From positions 124,001 to 188,000 of the forward strand of contig CACHIV010000001.1 in NCBI GenBank assembly GCA_902579985.1: a stretch of 64,000 nucleotides of DNA, written 5' to 3'. The DNA comes from an uncultured Pelagibacteraceae bacterium. GTDB taxonomy: Bacteria; Pseudomonadota; Alphaproteobacteria; Pelagibacterales; Pelagibacteraceae. Shown here one piece after another: positions 1 to 8,637 of the stretch (positions within the stretch are counted from its first letter, which is position 1; each line of letters begins with the position of its first letter). The notes below the pieces were generated by a model, which made no database searches, had not been told where the DNA came from, and was given only the letters and a program-made list of their open reading frames with translations. A program made the translations under genes and the position numbers.

Positions 1-668
1 TAAGATTAAAAGAAGAAAAGTTAAGACTAGAATTCTTAGAAAAACAAAGAATAAGACAAGAAAAACAAAAAGAAAGAGTAGAACAAGAAAGACTAAAAAA
101 AATTGAAAGAGAAAAAATCGAAGAAGAAAAAAGAAGAGTAAGAGAAGAAAAACAAAGATTAAAAGATATTGAAATTAATAAACAAAAAGAAGAACAATAT
201 AGATTAGATGAGGAAGAACGTAAATTACAATACCAAGAACAAAAGTTAAAAGAAGCAGAACAGAGATTAAAAGATATTGAAGCTCAAAGATTAAGAGAAA
301 TTGAAATTCAAAAATTAAAAGAAGCGGATCAATTAAGAAATAAAGAAGAAGAACTTAAATTGAAAGAGCAAGAAGAAATTGAGGAATTAAAAGCCTTAAA
401 ACTTAAAGCAGAAGAAAATAAGAAAAGGGAAGAAGAGCAAAAAAAAAGAGAGGAAGAAATTAGAATTCAGGAATTAAAAGAACAAAAAGTAAAAGAAGCT
501 AAAATTGAAGAAGAAATTAGAAGAAAAGTGGAAGATGAGAGAATTAAAGAATGGGAAAGAAAATTTGATGAAGAGCAAAAAAAGAAAGAAGAAGAGCTAT
601 TAAGAAAAATTGAAGAAAGAGAAAATAAAATAAAGCAACAAACTACAAAAGATCATTCTAATAACTAG
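1..668 (+). CDS. Charged coiled-coil protein, 3' part only
   Basis: The reading frame is open from the first full codon at position 3 to the stop at 666-668, so the gene begins upstream of the window and at least 221 residues are present. Almost every residue is K, E, R, Q, L or I in heptad-like patterns, which predicts one long uninterrupted coiled coil. Short units recur, for example QRLKDIE twice near residues 55 and 90. There is no cysteine, membrane segment or recognisable catalytic motif. It ends in a polar tail (TTKDHSNN), 11 bp from the convergent stop of the next gene. Similar charged helices occur in TolA-like and structural proteins, but the composition alone cannot give a family. 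Function unknown. Confidence 0.75.
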   Translation, partial: RLKEEKLRLEFLEKQRIRQEKQKERVEQERLKKIEREKIEEEKRRVREEKQRLKDIEINKQKEEQYRLDEEERKLQYQEQKLKEAEQRLKDIEAQRLREIEIQKLKEADQLRNKEEELKLKEQEEIEELKALKLKAEENKKREEEQKKREEEIRIQELKEQKVKEAKIEEEIRRKVEDERIKEWERKFDEEQKKKEEELLRKIEERENKIKQQTTKDHSNN

Positions 669-679
669 TATAATTAAAT

Positions 680-2902
680 CTAATTAATTAATGGCTTGCC
701 AGTTGCCAAGGTATGTTTAATTCTATCTTGTGTTTTTTGTGTTTCAATTAATCTCATAAAAGAATCTAATTCTAAATTAAATAAATCATCTTCAGATATA
801 GTTTTATCTATAGTTGTATCTCCGCCACTTAAGACATGTGCTAATTCTTTTGCAACTACAACTCCATGATCTAAAATAACTTTTTCATTATAAAGTTTTT
901 CTATAATTTTATTCATTTCTTCTCTAACTCCTTTGCCAGGAAGTTTAAATTGAATTTCATCTGGTGAATTAAAATTTTTATTATCCATAAGAATCTTTTT
1001 AGAAACTTCTAATAAACTATTTCTATTCATTATCTTTTTATCCTCTGGCCTCAAATATTTCATAGGCTCAGCTTCGACTGGAGAGGTAGCAGTTTTCCCA
1101 TAACCAATAATGTCAAAAACTTTTAAAGGTGCATAGTTAGGGTCTGCCTTTCCTTCCTCGGTATTTAACCATCTCGCTAACATTTCTTTACATCCTCCTC
1201 CTGCTGGAATCAAACCTACAATAGTCTCAACTAAACCAACTACAATATTTGTGTGCGACGCAACAAAATTACTTTGAACCATCACTTCAAATCCTCCTCC
1301 TAATGTTAATCCTGAAGGAGCTGAAATGACTGGAAATTTCGAATATTTTAAATGTTTACATGTTTCTTGAAAATATTTTATAAATTTTTCTATAGATTTA
1401 AAATCATTTTTATCAGCAAATTGCATTGTATAAGTTAAATTTACTCCAGCTGAAAATTGCATACTCTCATTAATTATTATAAGTGGTTTATCTGTTGCCT
1501 TTTTAAGAGCATCCATTGAGTCATAATCTAAAGCGTTAGCTTTAGTAGTAAACTCAACAATATTATAACCATTGAACCTATAAATTTTTGCAGAGTCATT
1601 TCCATCTAAACTTAAAGCACTTTTCTTAACTTTTCCCAAAGTTTCAATATTTGTATACTTTTGTCTTTCACCATAAAAATCCTCATTTTCAGATTTTGAT
1701 AATTTTTGTAAAAAATCATTTCCTTCAAAATTATCAATCTTATCAAAGAAGTTTTTTACACCAATTTCTTCAAGCATTTCAAATGGTCCTTTAGCCCAAT
1801 TAAAACCTAATCTCATTGCTTCATCAATGTCATTAAATTCTTTTGTAATTCCTGGAACTAATGAAGAAGCATATTTAATTATTTTGGATAGAACAGACCA
1901 AGCATACTCACCATATTTATCTTTTCTATGAATTAATCCCTTTAGATCTACTTTATCTGACTTAAGGTCAATTTTTTTGCTTGGTGAATAATTTCCAGTC
2001 TCAAGGTTAATTGCCTCCATTATTTTAGTAGCTCCAGATTTATTCATTCTATAAAAGCCACCTTTACCTTTTCTTCCAGTATATCCTGTTTCAATTAACT
2101 TTTTAACTAGTGGAATTTCTTTTGCAACTTCATGAAATTTATCAGTCTCTGGTAACTCCTTAATAAAGCTTTTTAATACATCTGCCATTAAATCTATACC
2201 GATCAAATCATATAAACCAAATACCCCTGTTTTTGGAATACCCATGGGTCTTCCAAAAATTGCGTCTGCTTCTTCAACTGAAAGTTTCATTTTAAAAGCC
2301 TCAGTCATAGCAATTTGCATTGCATAAACACCAACCCTATTACCTAAAAATCCTGGAGTATCATTACAAATAATAGCACCTTTTCCTAATTCAATTTCAC
2401 AAAATTCTTTTAACTGATTAATTTTATTAAGATCATTATTTTCATTTTTAACTATTTCTAGTAAACCCATGTATCTAACAGGATTAAAAAAGTGAGTAAT
2501 ACAAAAATCTTTTTTTTCTATTTCATTCAAATGTTCAGATAAAACTTTAATAGGAATTGATGATGTATTTGACGAGACAATAGCTCCACTTTTTCTTGAT
2601 TTAAAAATTTTTTCATAAATTTGATGTTTAATATCAATCCTTTCAACTACTGCTTCAACTACCCAATCAGCATCTTTAACTACATCAAAATTATCATCTA
2701 TATTTCCAACTTTAATATTGTTGATTTTTGATTTATCAATTAATAATGGCGGTCTAGACTTATAAATTTTTTCTCTAGCCTTTTCACTAATTTCTGTTTT
2801 AAGATCTAATAAAGTAACAGGTATATTTGCATTGCATAAGTGAGCTGCTATACCACTTCCCATTGTTCCTGAGCCAATCACTACTACGTTCTTAATCTTC
2901 AT
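680..2902 (-). CDS. 3-hydroxyacyl-CoA dehydrogenase / enoyl-CoA hydratase, FadN-like
   Basis: Bifunctional beta-oxidation protein of 740 residues. Residues 1-185 form an NAD-binding Rossmann domain starting with GSGTMGSGIAAH; the dehydrogenase signature HFFNPVRYMGLLEIV carries the catalytic His. Residues about 190-390 are the two helical dehydrogenase C-domains (DTPGFLGNRV). Residues about 440-740 are a crotonase domain with the oxyanion segment SAGVNL, GLTLGGGFE and GLIPAGGG. The dehydrogenase lies before the hydratase, opposite to FadB/FadJ and as in Bacillus FadN. It is the last gene of a run that begins at 9381; 12 bp separate it from the upstream permease. No thiolase or acyl-CoA dehydrogenase is adjacent, so its substrate may be a breakdown product of whatever the neighbouring ABC importer brings in (inference). 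Confidence 0.88.
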   Translation of the reverse strand: MKIKNVVVIGSGTMGSGIAAHLCNANIPVTLLDLKTEISEKAREKIYKSRPPLLIDKSKINNIKVGNIDDNFDVVKDADWVVEAVVERIDIKHQIYEKIFKSRKSGAIVSSNTSSIPIKVLSEHLNEIEKKDFCITHFFNPVRYMGLLEIVKNENNDLNKINQLKEFCEIELGKGAIICNDTPGFLGNRVGVYAMQIAMTEAFKMKLSVEEADAIFGRPMGIPKTGVFGLYDLIGIDLMADVLKSFIKELPETDKFHEVAKEIPLVKKLIETGYTGRKGKGGFYRMNKSGATKIMEAINLETGNYSPSKKIDLKSDKVDLKGLIHRKDKYGEYAWSVLSKIIKYASSLVPGITKEFNDIDEAMRLGFNWAKGPFEMLEEIGVKNFFDKIDNFEGNDFLQKLSKSENEDFYGERQKYTNIETLGKVKKSALSLDGNDSAKIYRFNGYNIVEFTTKANALDYDSMDALKKATDKPLIIINESMQFSAGVNLTYTMQFADKNDFKSIEKFIKYFQETCKHLKYSKFPVISAPSGLTLGGGFEVMVQSNFVASHTNIVVGLVETIVGLIPAGGGCKEMLARWLNTEEGKADPNYAPLKVFDIIGYGKTATSPVEAEPMKYLRPEDKKIMNRNSLLEVSKKILMDNKNFNSPDEIQFKLPGKGVREEMNKIIEKLYNEKVILDHGVVVAKELAHVLSGGDTTIDKTISEDDLFNLELDSFMRLIETQKTQDRIKHTLATGKPLIN

Positions 2903-2914
2903 GTGATGATCTTA

Positions 2915-3769
2915 CTATCGGTTGATACCTCTGAGTCTCTCTGATCTTCTTCTTAAGAGTTCAGCCGTAACTAATATTAATGTTGATAAAATAATTAGAC
3001 ATGTTGCAACTGCAAGAATAGTTGGGCTCAACTGTTCTCTTAAACCTGTCCACATCTGGATTGGTATTGTTGTATTCTCTAATCCAGCTAAAAATAATAC
3101 CACTACAACCTCATCAAATGAAGTTACAAAAGCAAATAAACCTCCAGATATAACTCCAGGCAAGATTAAGGGTAAAGTTATTTTCATAAAAGTATTAACT
3201 GGATCACTTCCTAAACTTGCGGCTGCTCTTGTTACACTATGATCAAATCCTGACAAAGTAGCTGTAACAGTAATAACAACAAATGGTGTACCTAAAATAA
3301 TGTGTGCAAGAACTATTCCAGTATGAGTAGCTGCTAATCCAGCTTTAGCCATAAAGAAGAATATTGCTACACCTGAAATAATTAAAGGAACAATCATAGG
3401 GGAAATTAAAACTGCCATTATAAGACCCTTGTAAGGCATATGTCTGCTGCTTAGTCCTAGTGCAGCAACAGTTCCAAGTAAAACTGAACCTATTGTTGCA
3501 AAGATAGCAATAATAAAACTATTTTTTGCAGCTAAGCCCCATGGATTTTTAGTTCCATAAATCATATCTTGATACCATCTCAAAGAGAACGCGTCAGGAT
3601 CTAGACGTTTCATTCCATCAGAAAAAACTAAAAATTCTTCGGCGTTAAATGATAATGGGAAAATTACAAATAAAGGGGCAATAAGAAAAAAGAAAACTGC
3701 TGCACAGATTGTTAAATAAATATAATGCCAAATTCTATAATGTGGTTCTGTATATTTTGGTAAAGCCAT
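2915..3769 (-). CDS. Spermidine/putrescine-type ABC permease (PotC family)
   Basis: Inner-membrane permease of 284 residues with about six hydrophobic segments, the first at residues 17-38. The cytoplasmic loop AAASLGSDPVNTFMKITLPLILPGV is the EAA motif of importer permeases that docks the ATPase (residues about 180-205). Length matches the PotC/COG1177 family. It lies 4 bp after the PotB-like gene and works with the binding protein at 5098-6225 and ATPase at 6326-7411. Family members carry polyamines or other compact amino compounds; the substrate here cannot be read from the sequence. Confidence 0.85.
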   Translation of the reverse strand: MALPKYTEPHYRIWHYIYLTICAAVFFFLIAPLFVIFPLSFNAEEFLVFSDGMKRLDPDAFSLRWYQDMIYGTKNPWGLAAKNSFIIAIFATIGSVLLGTVAALGLSSRHMPYKGLIMAVLISPMIVPLIISGVAIFFFMAKAGLAATHTGIVLAHIILGTPFVVITVTATLSGFDHSVTRAAASLGSDPVNTFMKITLPLILPGVISGGLFAFVTSFDEVVVVLFLAGLENTTIPIQMWTGLREQLSPTILAVATCLIILSTLILVTAELLRRRSERLRGINR

Positions 3770-3773
3770 TTTT

Positions 3774-5027
3774 TTATCCTAATTTAATATTGTCTATTCC
3801 AACTATTTTATTATAAAGCCAATAAATTACTAAAACTCCAGTTAATAGCATTAAGCCCATTGCAGATGCAAAACTCCAATCAAGTGTACTCTTCATATGA
3901 AATGCAATTTGATTACTGATTAAAGTACCTGAGGCTCCTCCAACTAAAGCAGGGGTTATATAATAACCTATGGCTAATATAAAAACTAATAAACAACCAG
4001 CTCCAATACCTGGAATAGTTAATGGGAAATAAACTTTCCAAAAAGCAACGAAAGGTGTACCTCCTAAAGATTTTCCAGCTCTCATTAAACTTGGAGATAT
4101 TGTTTTCATGACGCTATAAAGCGGTAAAACCATAAAAGGCAGCAAAATTTGTGTCATAGCAACATAACTACCTGTCTTATTGTACATCATTTCTGGTCTA
4201 TTATCGTCAGTAACTAATCCTGTCCAAACAAAGAAGTCATTAACAATCCCTTGTTGCTGTAATAAAATCATCCAGCTAGCAGTTCTTACAAGTAAAGATG
4301 TCCAAAACGGAAGCAATACACAGATCATTAATAAATTGCTGTACTTCATAGGTAAAGTAGCTAGCAAATGAGCTATGGGATATGCCATTAAAAAACAAAA
4401 AACTGTTACAAAGAATGCAATCTCTAAAGTTCTTAGCCATAAAATTCTATGAATTCTTCTATCTTTAGGAACGCTAACTATTTCTCCAGTCTCATTTTTA
4501 AACATATCTATACCCTTAAGATATTTCTGACCAGTATATGCTGGAGCTCTTCTTTTAATCGCTTGCCAATATTCAACATTAGCCCATCTTTTGTGCACTG
4601 ACATTATTTGTTCTTTATAATTTCCTTCTTCAAATGATTTTGATTTTCTTCTTAATTTTTTAATAATACTTTTAAATCCATTTTTCGTATAATTAAGTTG
4701 AGTTGATAATTTTCCCTCACGTTTTTCTTCTACTAGCTTTATAAAATCTGAATGAAAAGCTGCAAATACTTCTTCTTCTGGTAATTCGTTACCATCCCAC
4801 TTTTCCATAGCTTTAAAAGTTTTGGGAAGCATTTCAGTTACCATCTTGTCATCAACACTCCTCATAAGCATATCACCAATAGGAAACACATAAGTTATAA
4901 GTAAGAATAGTAATAAAGGAGCAACTAATAAAAAGGCTTTAATCTTATTTTTTCTTTCAGCTTTCTTTAGACTTACTTCTAAAGGAATTCCGTCTGTAGT
5001 TAGAATTTGTTTTGTTTCTGAGCTCAT
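3774..5027 (-). CDS. Spermidine/putrescine-type ABC permease (PotB family) with large loop
   Basis: Inner-membrane permease of 417 residues. After a first membrane segment (residues about 31-50) comes a hydrophilic, Lys-rich stretch of roughly 140 residues (about 55-195), then five further membrane segments. The EAA loop (AGKSLGGTPFVAFWKVYFPL) is at about residues 317-336. Typical PotB proteins are about 280 residues, so the loop accounts for the extra length. By topology it should be periplasmic, between the first and second segments, where it could contact the binding protein (inference). A strong hairpin separates this gene from the upstream binding-protein gene, so the permeases are probably expressed at a lower level. 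Confidence 0.85.
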   Translation of the reverse strand: MSSETKQILTTDGIPLEVSLKKAERKNKIKAFLLVAPLLLFLLITYVFPIGDMLMRSVDDKMVTEMLPKTFKAMEKWDGNELPEEEVFAAFHSDFIKLVEEKREGKLSTQLNYTKNGFKSIIKKLRRKSKSFEEGNYKEQIMSVHKRWANVEYWQAIKRRAPAYTGQKYLKGIDMFKNETGEIVSVPKDRRIHRILWLRTLEIAFFVTVFCFLMAYPIAHLLATLPMKYSNLLMICVLLPFWTSLLVRTASWMILLQQQGIVNDFFVWTGLVTDDNRPEMMYNKTGSYVAMTQILLPFMVLPLYSVMKTISPSLMRAGKSLGGTPFVAFWKVYFPLTIPGIGAGCLLVFILAIGYYITPALVGGASGTLISNQIAFHMKSTLDWSFASAMGLMLLTGVLVIYWLYNKIVGIDNIKLG

Positions 5028-5035
5028 AAATAAAA

Positions 5036-5060
5036 AAGGGCGGTTTAAAAAACCGCCCTT
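5036..5060 (-). terminator. Intrinsic terminator / attenuator after the binding-protein gene
   Basis: A perfect 10-bp inverted repeat, AAGGGCGGTT and AACCGCCCTT, with a 5-base loop. Read on the minus strand the stem is followed by a T-run (positions 5037 down to 5032). It lies 38 bp after the binding-protein stop and just before the PotB-like start, so it should end most transcripts after the receptor gene and let a fraction through into the permeases. Confidence 0.8.
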
Positions 5061-5097
5061 AAATTATAATATATAATTAAGTTGTTTAAAACTTAAA

Positions 5098-6225
5098 TTA
5101 TAGACCAGCTTTCATAGCTTCCCATTTTTCACCAAGTTCTGTACCGTTATCGGCCCAGAATATTGGGTCAACTAGGAAGTAGTTTTTTGTGTTAGCTGGT
5201 GCTGTTGGCATATGAGGTACCATGTTAGTTTTTCCATCTTTATACCAAGGCTCTCCTTTTTTCATAATGTCAATTGAAGATTTTCTCCAAGGAGCGTAAG
5301 CTATATACTTAGCACTTCCTGCTAAACCTTCAGTACTTGTCATTTCTGCAAGAGCTTTTTTAGCCATACCATTTGCATCATTTGGTCCGCCCTTAACTTG
5401 AACAAAATATTCATAGTCAAGACCTTGTGCATCCCAAACTTGAACGATCGGAGCACCTTCTCCAACTGTTGCGTTAAAGAATCTTCCGTTCCAACCTGTA
5501 GCCATAACTACTTCACCACTCATTAACAATTCTGGTGGTTGAGCACCTGCTGACCAAAATACACATCCACCATTAGGGTCTGTGCAAAGTTTCTTGATCT
5601 TATCCATTGCTCTTTGAACACCTTTTTCTGTGTTTAAAGCTTTATAGATTTTTGCTCCACCTTTACCTGGTTTAATACCATCAGCTGCTAAAGCGATCTC
5701 TAAGTTAGTTAAAGCACCTTTATAAATAGCTCTTTTTCCAGGGAATTTTTTAGTGTTAAAGAAATCTTTTATAGTTTTTGGCTTACCTTTAACATTCTCG
5801 CTGTTATAAGCGTAATTCCAAGAATATAAAATATTTCCTACAGCACATTTACTTGGCATTGCAGTAAAGAAATCTTCACTTGCAGGAGTCCCATCTGGTG
5901 CTGGCGGGAAGTCTTTGTCAAAATCAAATTCAACAAATAATCCTTCATCACATCCATTGATAGTATCCATAGCAAATACGTCGATAATATCCCACGTAAT
6001 TTTGCCAGCCTCTTTTTGGGCTTTTATTTCTGATAATCCACCTGAATAGTCTACCCAAGCAATATTAATGCCTAGTTTTTTAGCAGTTGGATCACCATAA
6101 CCTAACTTTTGTGACTCTGTATAAGCTCCACCCCAAGACACTGCTGTAACAGTAGTAGCAAATGCAGAAGTAGTTAAAGAAAGTACAAAAGAAAGGGCTA
6201 GTAATACCTTACTAAGTTTTTTCAT
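5098..6225 (-). CDS. Periplasmic solute-binding protein of the Pot-type ABC importer (PotD-like)
   Basis: 375-residue extracellular solute-binding protein of the spermidine/putrescine family (COG0687). Signal peptide at residues 1-23 (MKKLSKVLLALSFVLSLTTSAFA), mature start TTVTAVSWGG. Two cysteine pairs may form periplasmic disulfides (CDEG/CAVG; CTDPNGGC). A strong Shine-Dalgarno GGAGGA precedes the ATG, and a well-formed promoter lies at 6261-6289. The transcript is bounded downstream by the terminator at 5036-5060. Together this suggests the receptor is produced in excess of its membrane partners, as is usual for such systems. The ligand is not known; the closest family comparisons are polyamines and small organic amines. 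Confidence 0.87.
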   Translation of the reverse strand: MKKLSKVLLALSFVLSLTTSAFATTVTAVSWGGAYTESQKLGYGDPTAKKLGINIAWVDYSGGLSEIKAQKEAGKITWDIIDVFAMDTINGCDEGLFVEFDFDKDFPPAPDGTPASEDFFTAMPSKCAVGNILYSWNYAYNSENVKGKPKTIKDFFNTKKFPGKRAIYKGALTNLEIALAADGIKPGKGGAKIYKALNTEKGVQRAMDKIKKLCTDPNGGCVFWSAGAQPPELLMSGEVVMATGWNGRFFNATVGEGAPIVQVWDAQGLDYEYFVQVKGGPNDANGMAKKALAEMTSTEGLAGSAKYIAYAPWRKSSIDIMKKGEPWYKDGKTNMVPHMPTAPANTKNYFLVDPIFWADNGTELGEKWEAMKAGL

Positions 6226-6260
6226 TATTTCCTCCGTTATAACGTTTTTTTAAAAAACAG

Positions 6261-6289
6261 ATTACAACAAGATCGATAATGAGAGTCAA
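6261..6289 (-). promoter_or_regulatory. Sigma-70-like promoter of the solute-binding protein gene
   Basis: On the minus strand: -35 TTGACT (6289-6284), a 17-base spacer, and -10 TGTAAT (6266-6261). Each box matches five of six consensus bases. It lies in the 100-bp gap between the ATPase gene and the receptor gene, giving a 5' leader of about 30 bases that contains GGAGGA eight bases before the ATG. Confidence 0.65.
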
Positions 6290-6325
6290 CTGCTCTTTTT
6301 TGTTTTTTACTAGTATTTATATATG

Positions 6326-7411
6326 TTATTTAGGGTCTAAGGCTCTAGCGTCTTCGCTATTCCAACCAATTTTTATTTCATTTCCTAATTTAATATCAAG
6401 ATTAGATGAACTATTTGGAACTTTAAGTATGAATTCTGAATTACCTAAAAGATTAATTCTTAGTCGAGTATGGTCTCCATGGTAAATTACCTCTTCAATT
6501 TTTCCCTTATGAATATTGTCCATCTTATCGCTTGGATTAATCAAGGCTCTTTCAGGTCTTAGAGAAACGATTGTTTTTTCTCCTTTGTTTTTTACTGATA
6601 TTGGATTCGCTAAAATTTCAGAATTTGATAATTTAACTTTACATTTTCCTGATGAAATATCTAATACTTCACCTGTAAATGTATTATTCTCACCAATAAA
6701 TTCAGCAACAAAAGAATTTACTGGCTTTTCATATAACTCATCAGGACTTGAAAGTTGTTGAACCTTACCATCATTAAATACTGCAATTCGATTTGACATT
6801 GTTAAAGCTTCACTTTGATCGTGAGTGACATAAACTACTGTTACCCCAATACTTTCATGAATATGTTTAATCTCATATTGCATACTTTCTCTTAAATTTT
6901 TATCTAAAGCTCCAAGAGGTTCATCCATTAGTACTAATTGGGGATCAAATACTAGAGATCTTGCCACTGCTACCCTTTGTTGTTGACCTCCAGACAATTG
7001 TCCCGGCATTCTTGAGGCAAATCCTTGTAATGAGACCATTGATAAAGCTTTTTCAATTTTTTTATCGGCTTCATCCTTTGGAATTTTTCTTACTCTTAGT
7101 GGGAATGCTAAGTTTTCATAAACTGTCATATGTGGAAATAATGCGTAGTTTTGAAATACCATTCCAATTCCTCTTTTATGAGGGGGAATACTGGAAATTG
7201 CATTTCTGTCTAAATAAATTTCACCGTTAGTCGGTGTTTCAAATCCAGCTAACATCATTAAACAGGTTGTTTTACCTGAGCCAGAAGGTCCTAACATCGT
7301 TATGAATTCTCCTTCAGCAATATCTAGTTGCAGATCTTTGACAACTAAAACTTTACCATCATAACTTTTGTCTACTTTATCAAATTTTACGAATTCTTTA
7401 TTTACAGACAT
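6326..7411 (-). CDS. Spermidine/putrescine-type ABC importer ATPase (PotA family)
   Basis: 361-residue ATPase. Walker A GPSGSGKTT (residues about 42-50), Q-loop VFQNYALFPH, ABC signature LSGGQQQRVAVAR, Walker B LVLMDEPLGALD and H-loop YVTHDQSEA are all intact. The C-terminal third is a TOBE/OB-fold regulatory domain (VSLRPERA, YHGDHTRLRI), typical of PotA/UgpC-type ATPases. It is the first gene of the transporter group, 52 bp after the M24 hydrolase gene, and powers the two permeases at 2915-5027. Confidence 0.9.
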   Translation of the reverse strand: MSVNKEFVKFDKVDKSYDGKVLVVKDLQLDIAEGEFITMLGPSGSGKTTCLMMLAGFETPTNGEIYLDRNAISSIPPHKRGIGMVFQNYALFPHMTVYENLAFPLRVRKIPKDEADKKIEKALSMVSLQGFASRMPGQLSGGQQQRVAVARSLVFDPQLVLMDEPLGALDKNLRESMQYEIKHIHESIGVTVVYVTHDQSEALTMSNRIAVFNDGKVQQLSSPDELYEKPVNSFVAEFIGENNTFTGEVLDISSGKCKVKLSNSEILANPISVKNKGEKTIVSLRPERALINPSDKMDNIHKGKIEEVIYHGDHTRLRINLLGNSEFILKVPNSSSNLDIKLGNEIKIGWNSEDARALDPK

Positions 7412-7463
7412 AAATTTAAATATCTTTTAAACATTTGTTAGAATAAATATCAACCATTAATAA

Positions 7464-8633
7464 TTAGCTTTTAATATGAAGTTCTTTTGGAAAATTACAA
7501 AATAATTCTGAACCTTTATCAGTTATTCTTACCGCCTCAGATGCTTCTACTCCCCAATTACCAAATTGCATTACTGCAATCATATGAAAAGTAACGTTAG
7601 GTTGTAATATAGTCTTATCTCCTTTTGATATATTTAATGTATGCTCTCCCCAATCTGGAGGATAACCAATTCCAATCGAATAGCCAGTTCTTGAAGTTTT
7701 TTCAATTCCATATTTATCTAATATTTTCCAAAATGCTTGCGCTACATCATCTGCAGTATTTCCTGGCTTTGCAGAATCTATTCCTTTTTGCAATGCTTCA
7801 TTTGTTCTATTCATAGTATCAATTTTTTTTTGATCAGGTTTGCCAAGTAAAACTGTTCTAGCCATTGGACAATGGTATCTTTGATAAGTACCAGAAAGTT
7901 CTATAATCGTAGCTTCTCCTTTAACAAACACATCCTGAGTAGCTGTTAAATGAGATGCTGAGGTTCCCTTTCCTGTAGGAAGTAATGTTGCAATACTCGA
8001 ATATTCTCCGCCAAATTTTGAAGTTCCATAAAATAAAGCTTTTTGAATTTCTCCAACTGCATCGCATTGTCTGACACCTGGATTTATTACATCAATTGCA
8101 GTTTGCATTGCTTTTTGAGAAATCAATGCTGCAGCTTTCATAAATTCAATTTCAGCATTCGATTTTATTAATCTAACCCAATTAACTAATCTTTCAGAGT
8201 CCTTAATTTTAGAATTAGGTAATCCTTTTTTAATTTTTTCATAACAATAAGCCGTGAAATAATGACTATCCATCTCAAGTCCTATTGAAAGTTTATCCCA
8301 TTTTTTTTCTTTAATTATTTTTACGAGGTTGTCATATGGGTGAAGAGGCCAGGTATGAATATATTTTTCCTCATAAACAATAATATTTTCTTTTTTTAAA
8401 TAGGTTTTTATATAAGCTCCACCAGAGTCTTGTTTTCTAATCCAACACAATGGTTCATCTGCATTTATATGAACCAAAACTGCTTGTGCATAATAAAAAG
8501 ACCAAGCATCATAGCCCGTAAGATAATTCATGTTAGCAGTATCATGTGAAATTAATAAATCTATACCTTTCTCTTTCATTGAGTTTTGTACTTTTTTAAG
8601 TCTTGATTTATACTCTTCTTTAGTAAAGTTCAT
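7464..8633 (-). CDS. M24 family hydrolase resembling ectoine hydrolase (DoeA/EutD)
   Basis: Pita-bread (M24) metallohydrolase, 389 residues from the preferred ATG at 8633; an in-frame ATG at 8660 would overlap the upstream gene by 23 bp. From recall of the family, NYLTGYDAWSFY in the N-domain and the run RTGYSIGIGYPPDWGEHTLNI resemble ectoine hydrolases, which open the ectoine ring to N-acetyl-diaminobutyrate. The usual creatinase/prolidase metal-ligand layout looks altered: ELSG replaces the first D..G region, and HCPMARTV follows. The 5-bp spacing from the EutA/maleate-isomerase-like gene matches ectoine loci, but doeB, eutB and eutC are not in the window. It could act on another cyclic amide or amino-acid derivative. 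Confidence 0.7.
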   Translation of the reverse strand: MNFTKEEYKSRLKKVQNSMKEKGIDLLISHDTANMNYLTGYDAWSFYYAQAVLVHINADEPLCWIRKQDSGGAYIKTYLKKENIIVYEEKYIHTWPLHPYDNLVKIIKEKKWDKLSIGLEMDSHYFTAYCYEKIKKGLPNSKIKDSERLVNWVRLIKSNAEIEFMKAAALISQKAMQTAIDVINPGVRQCDAVGEIQKALFYGTSKFGGEYSSIATLLPTGKGTSASHLTATQDVFVKGEATIIELSGTYQRYHCPMARTVLLGKPDQKKIDTMNRTNEALQKGIDSAKPGNTADDVAQAFWKILDKYGIEKTSRTGYSIGIGYPPDWGEHTLNISKGDKTILQPNVTFHMIAVMQFGNWGVEASEAVRITDKGSELFCNFPKELHIKS

Positions 8634-8637
8634 ATTT

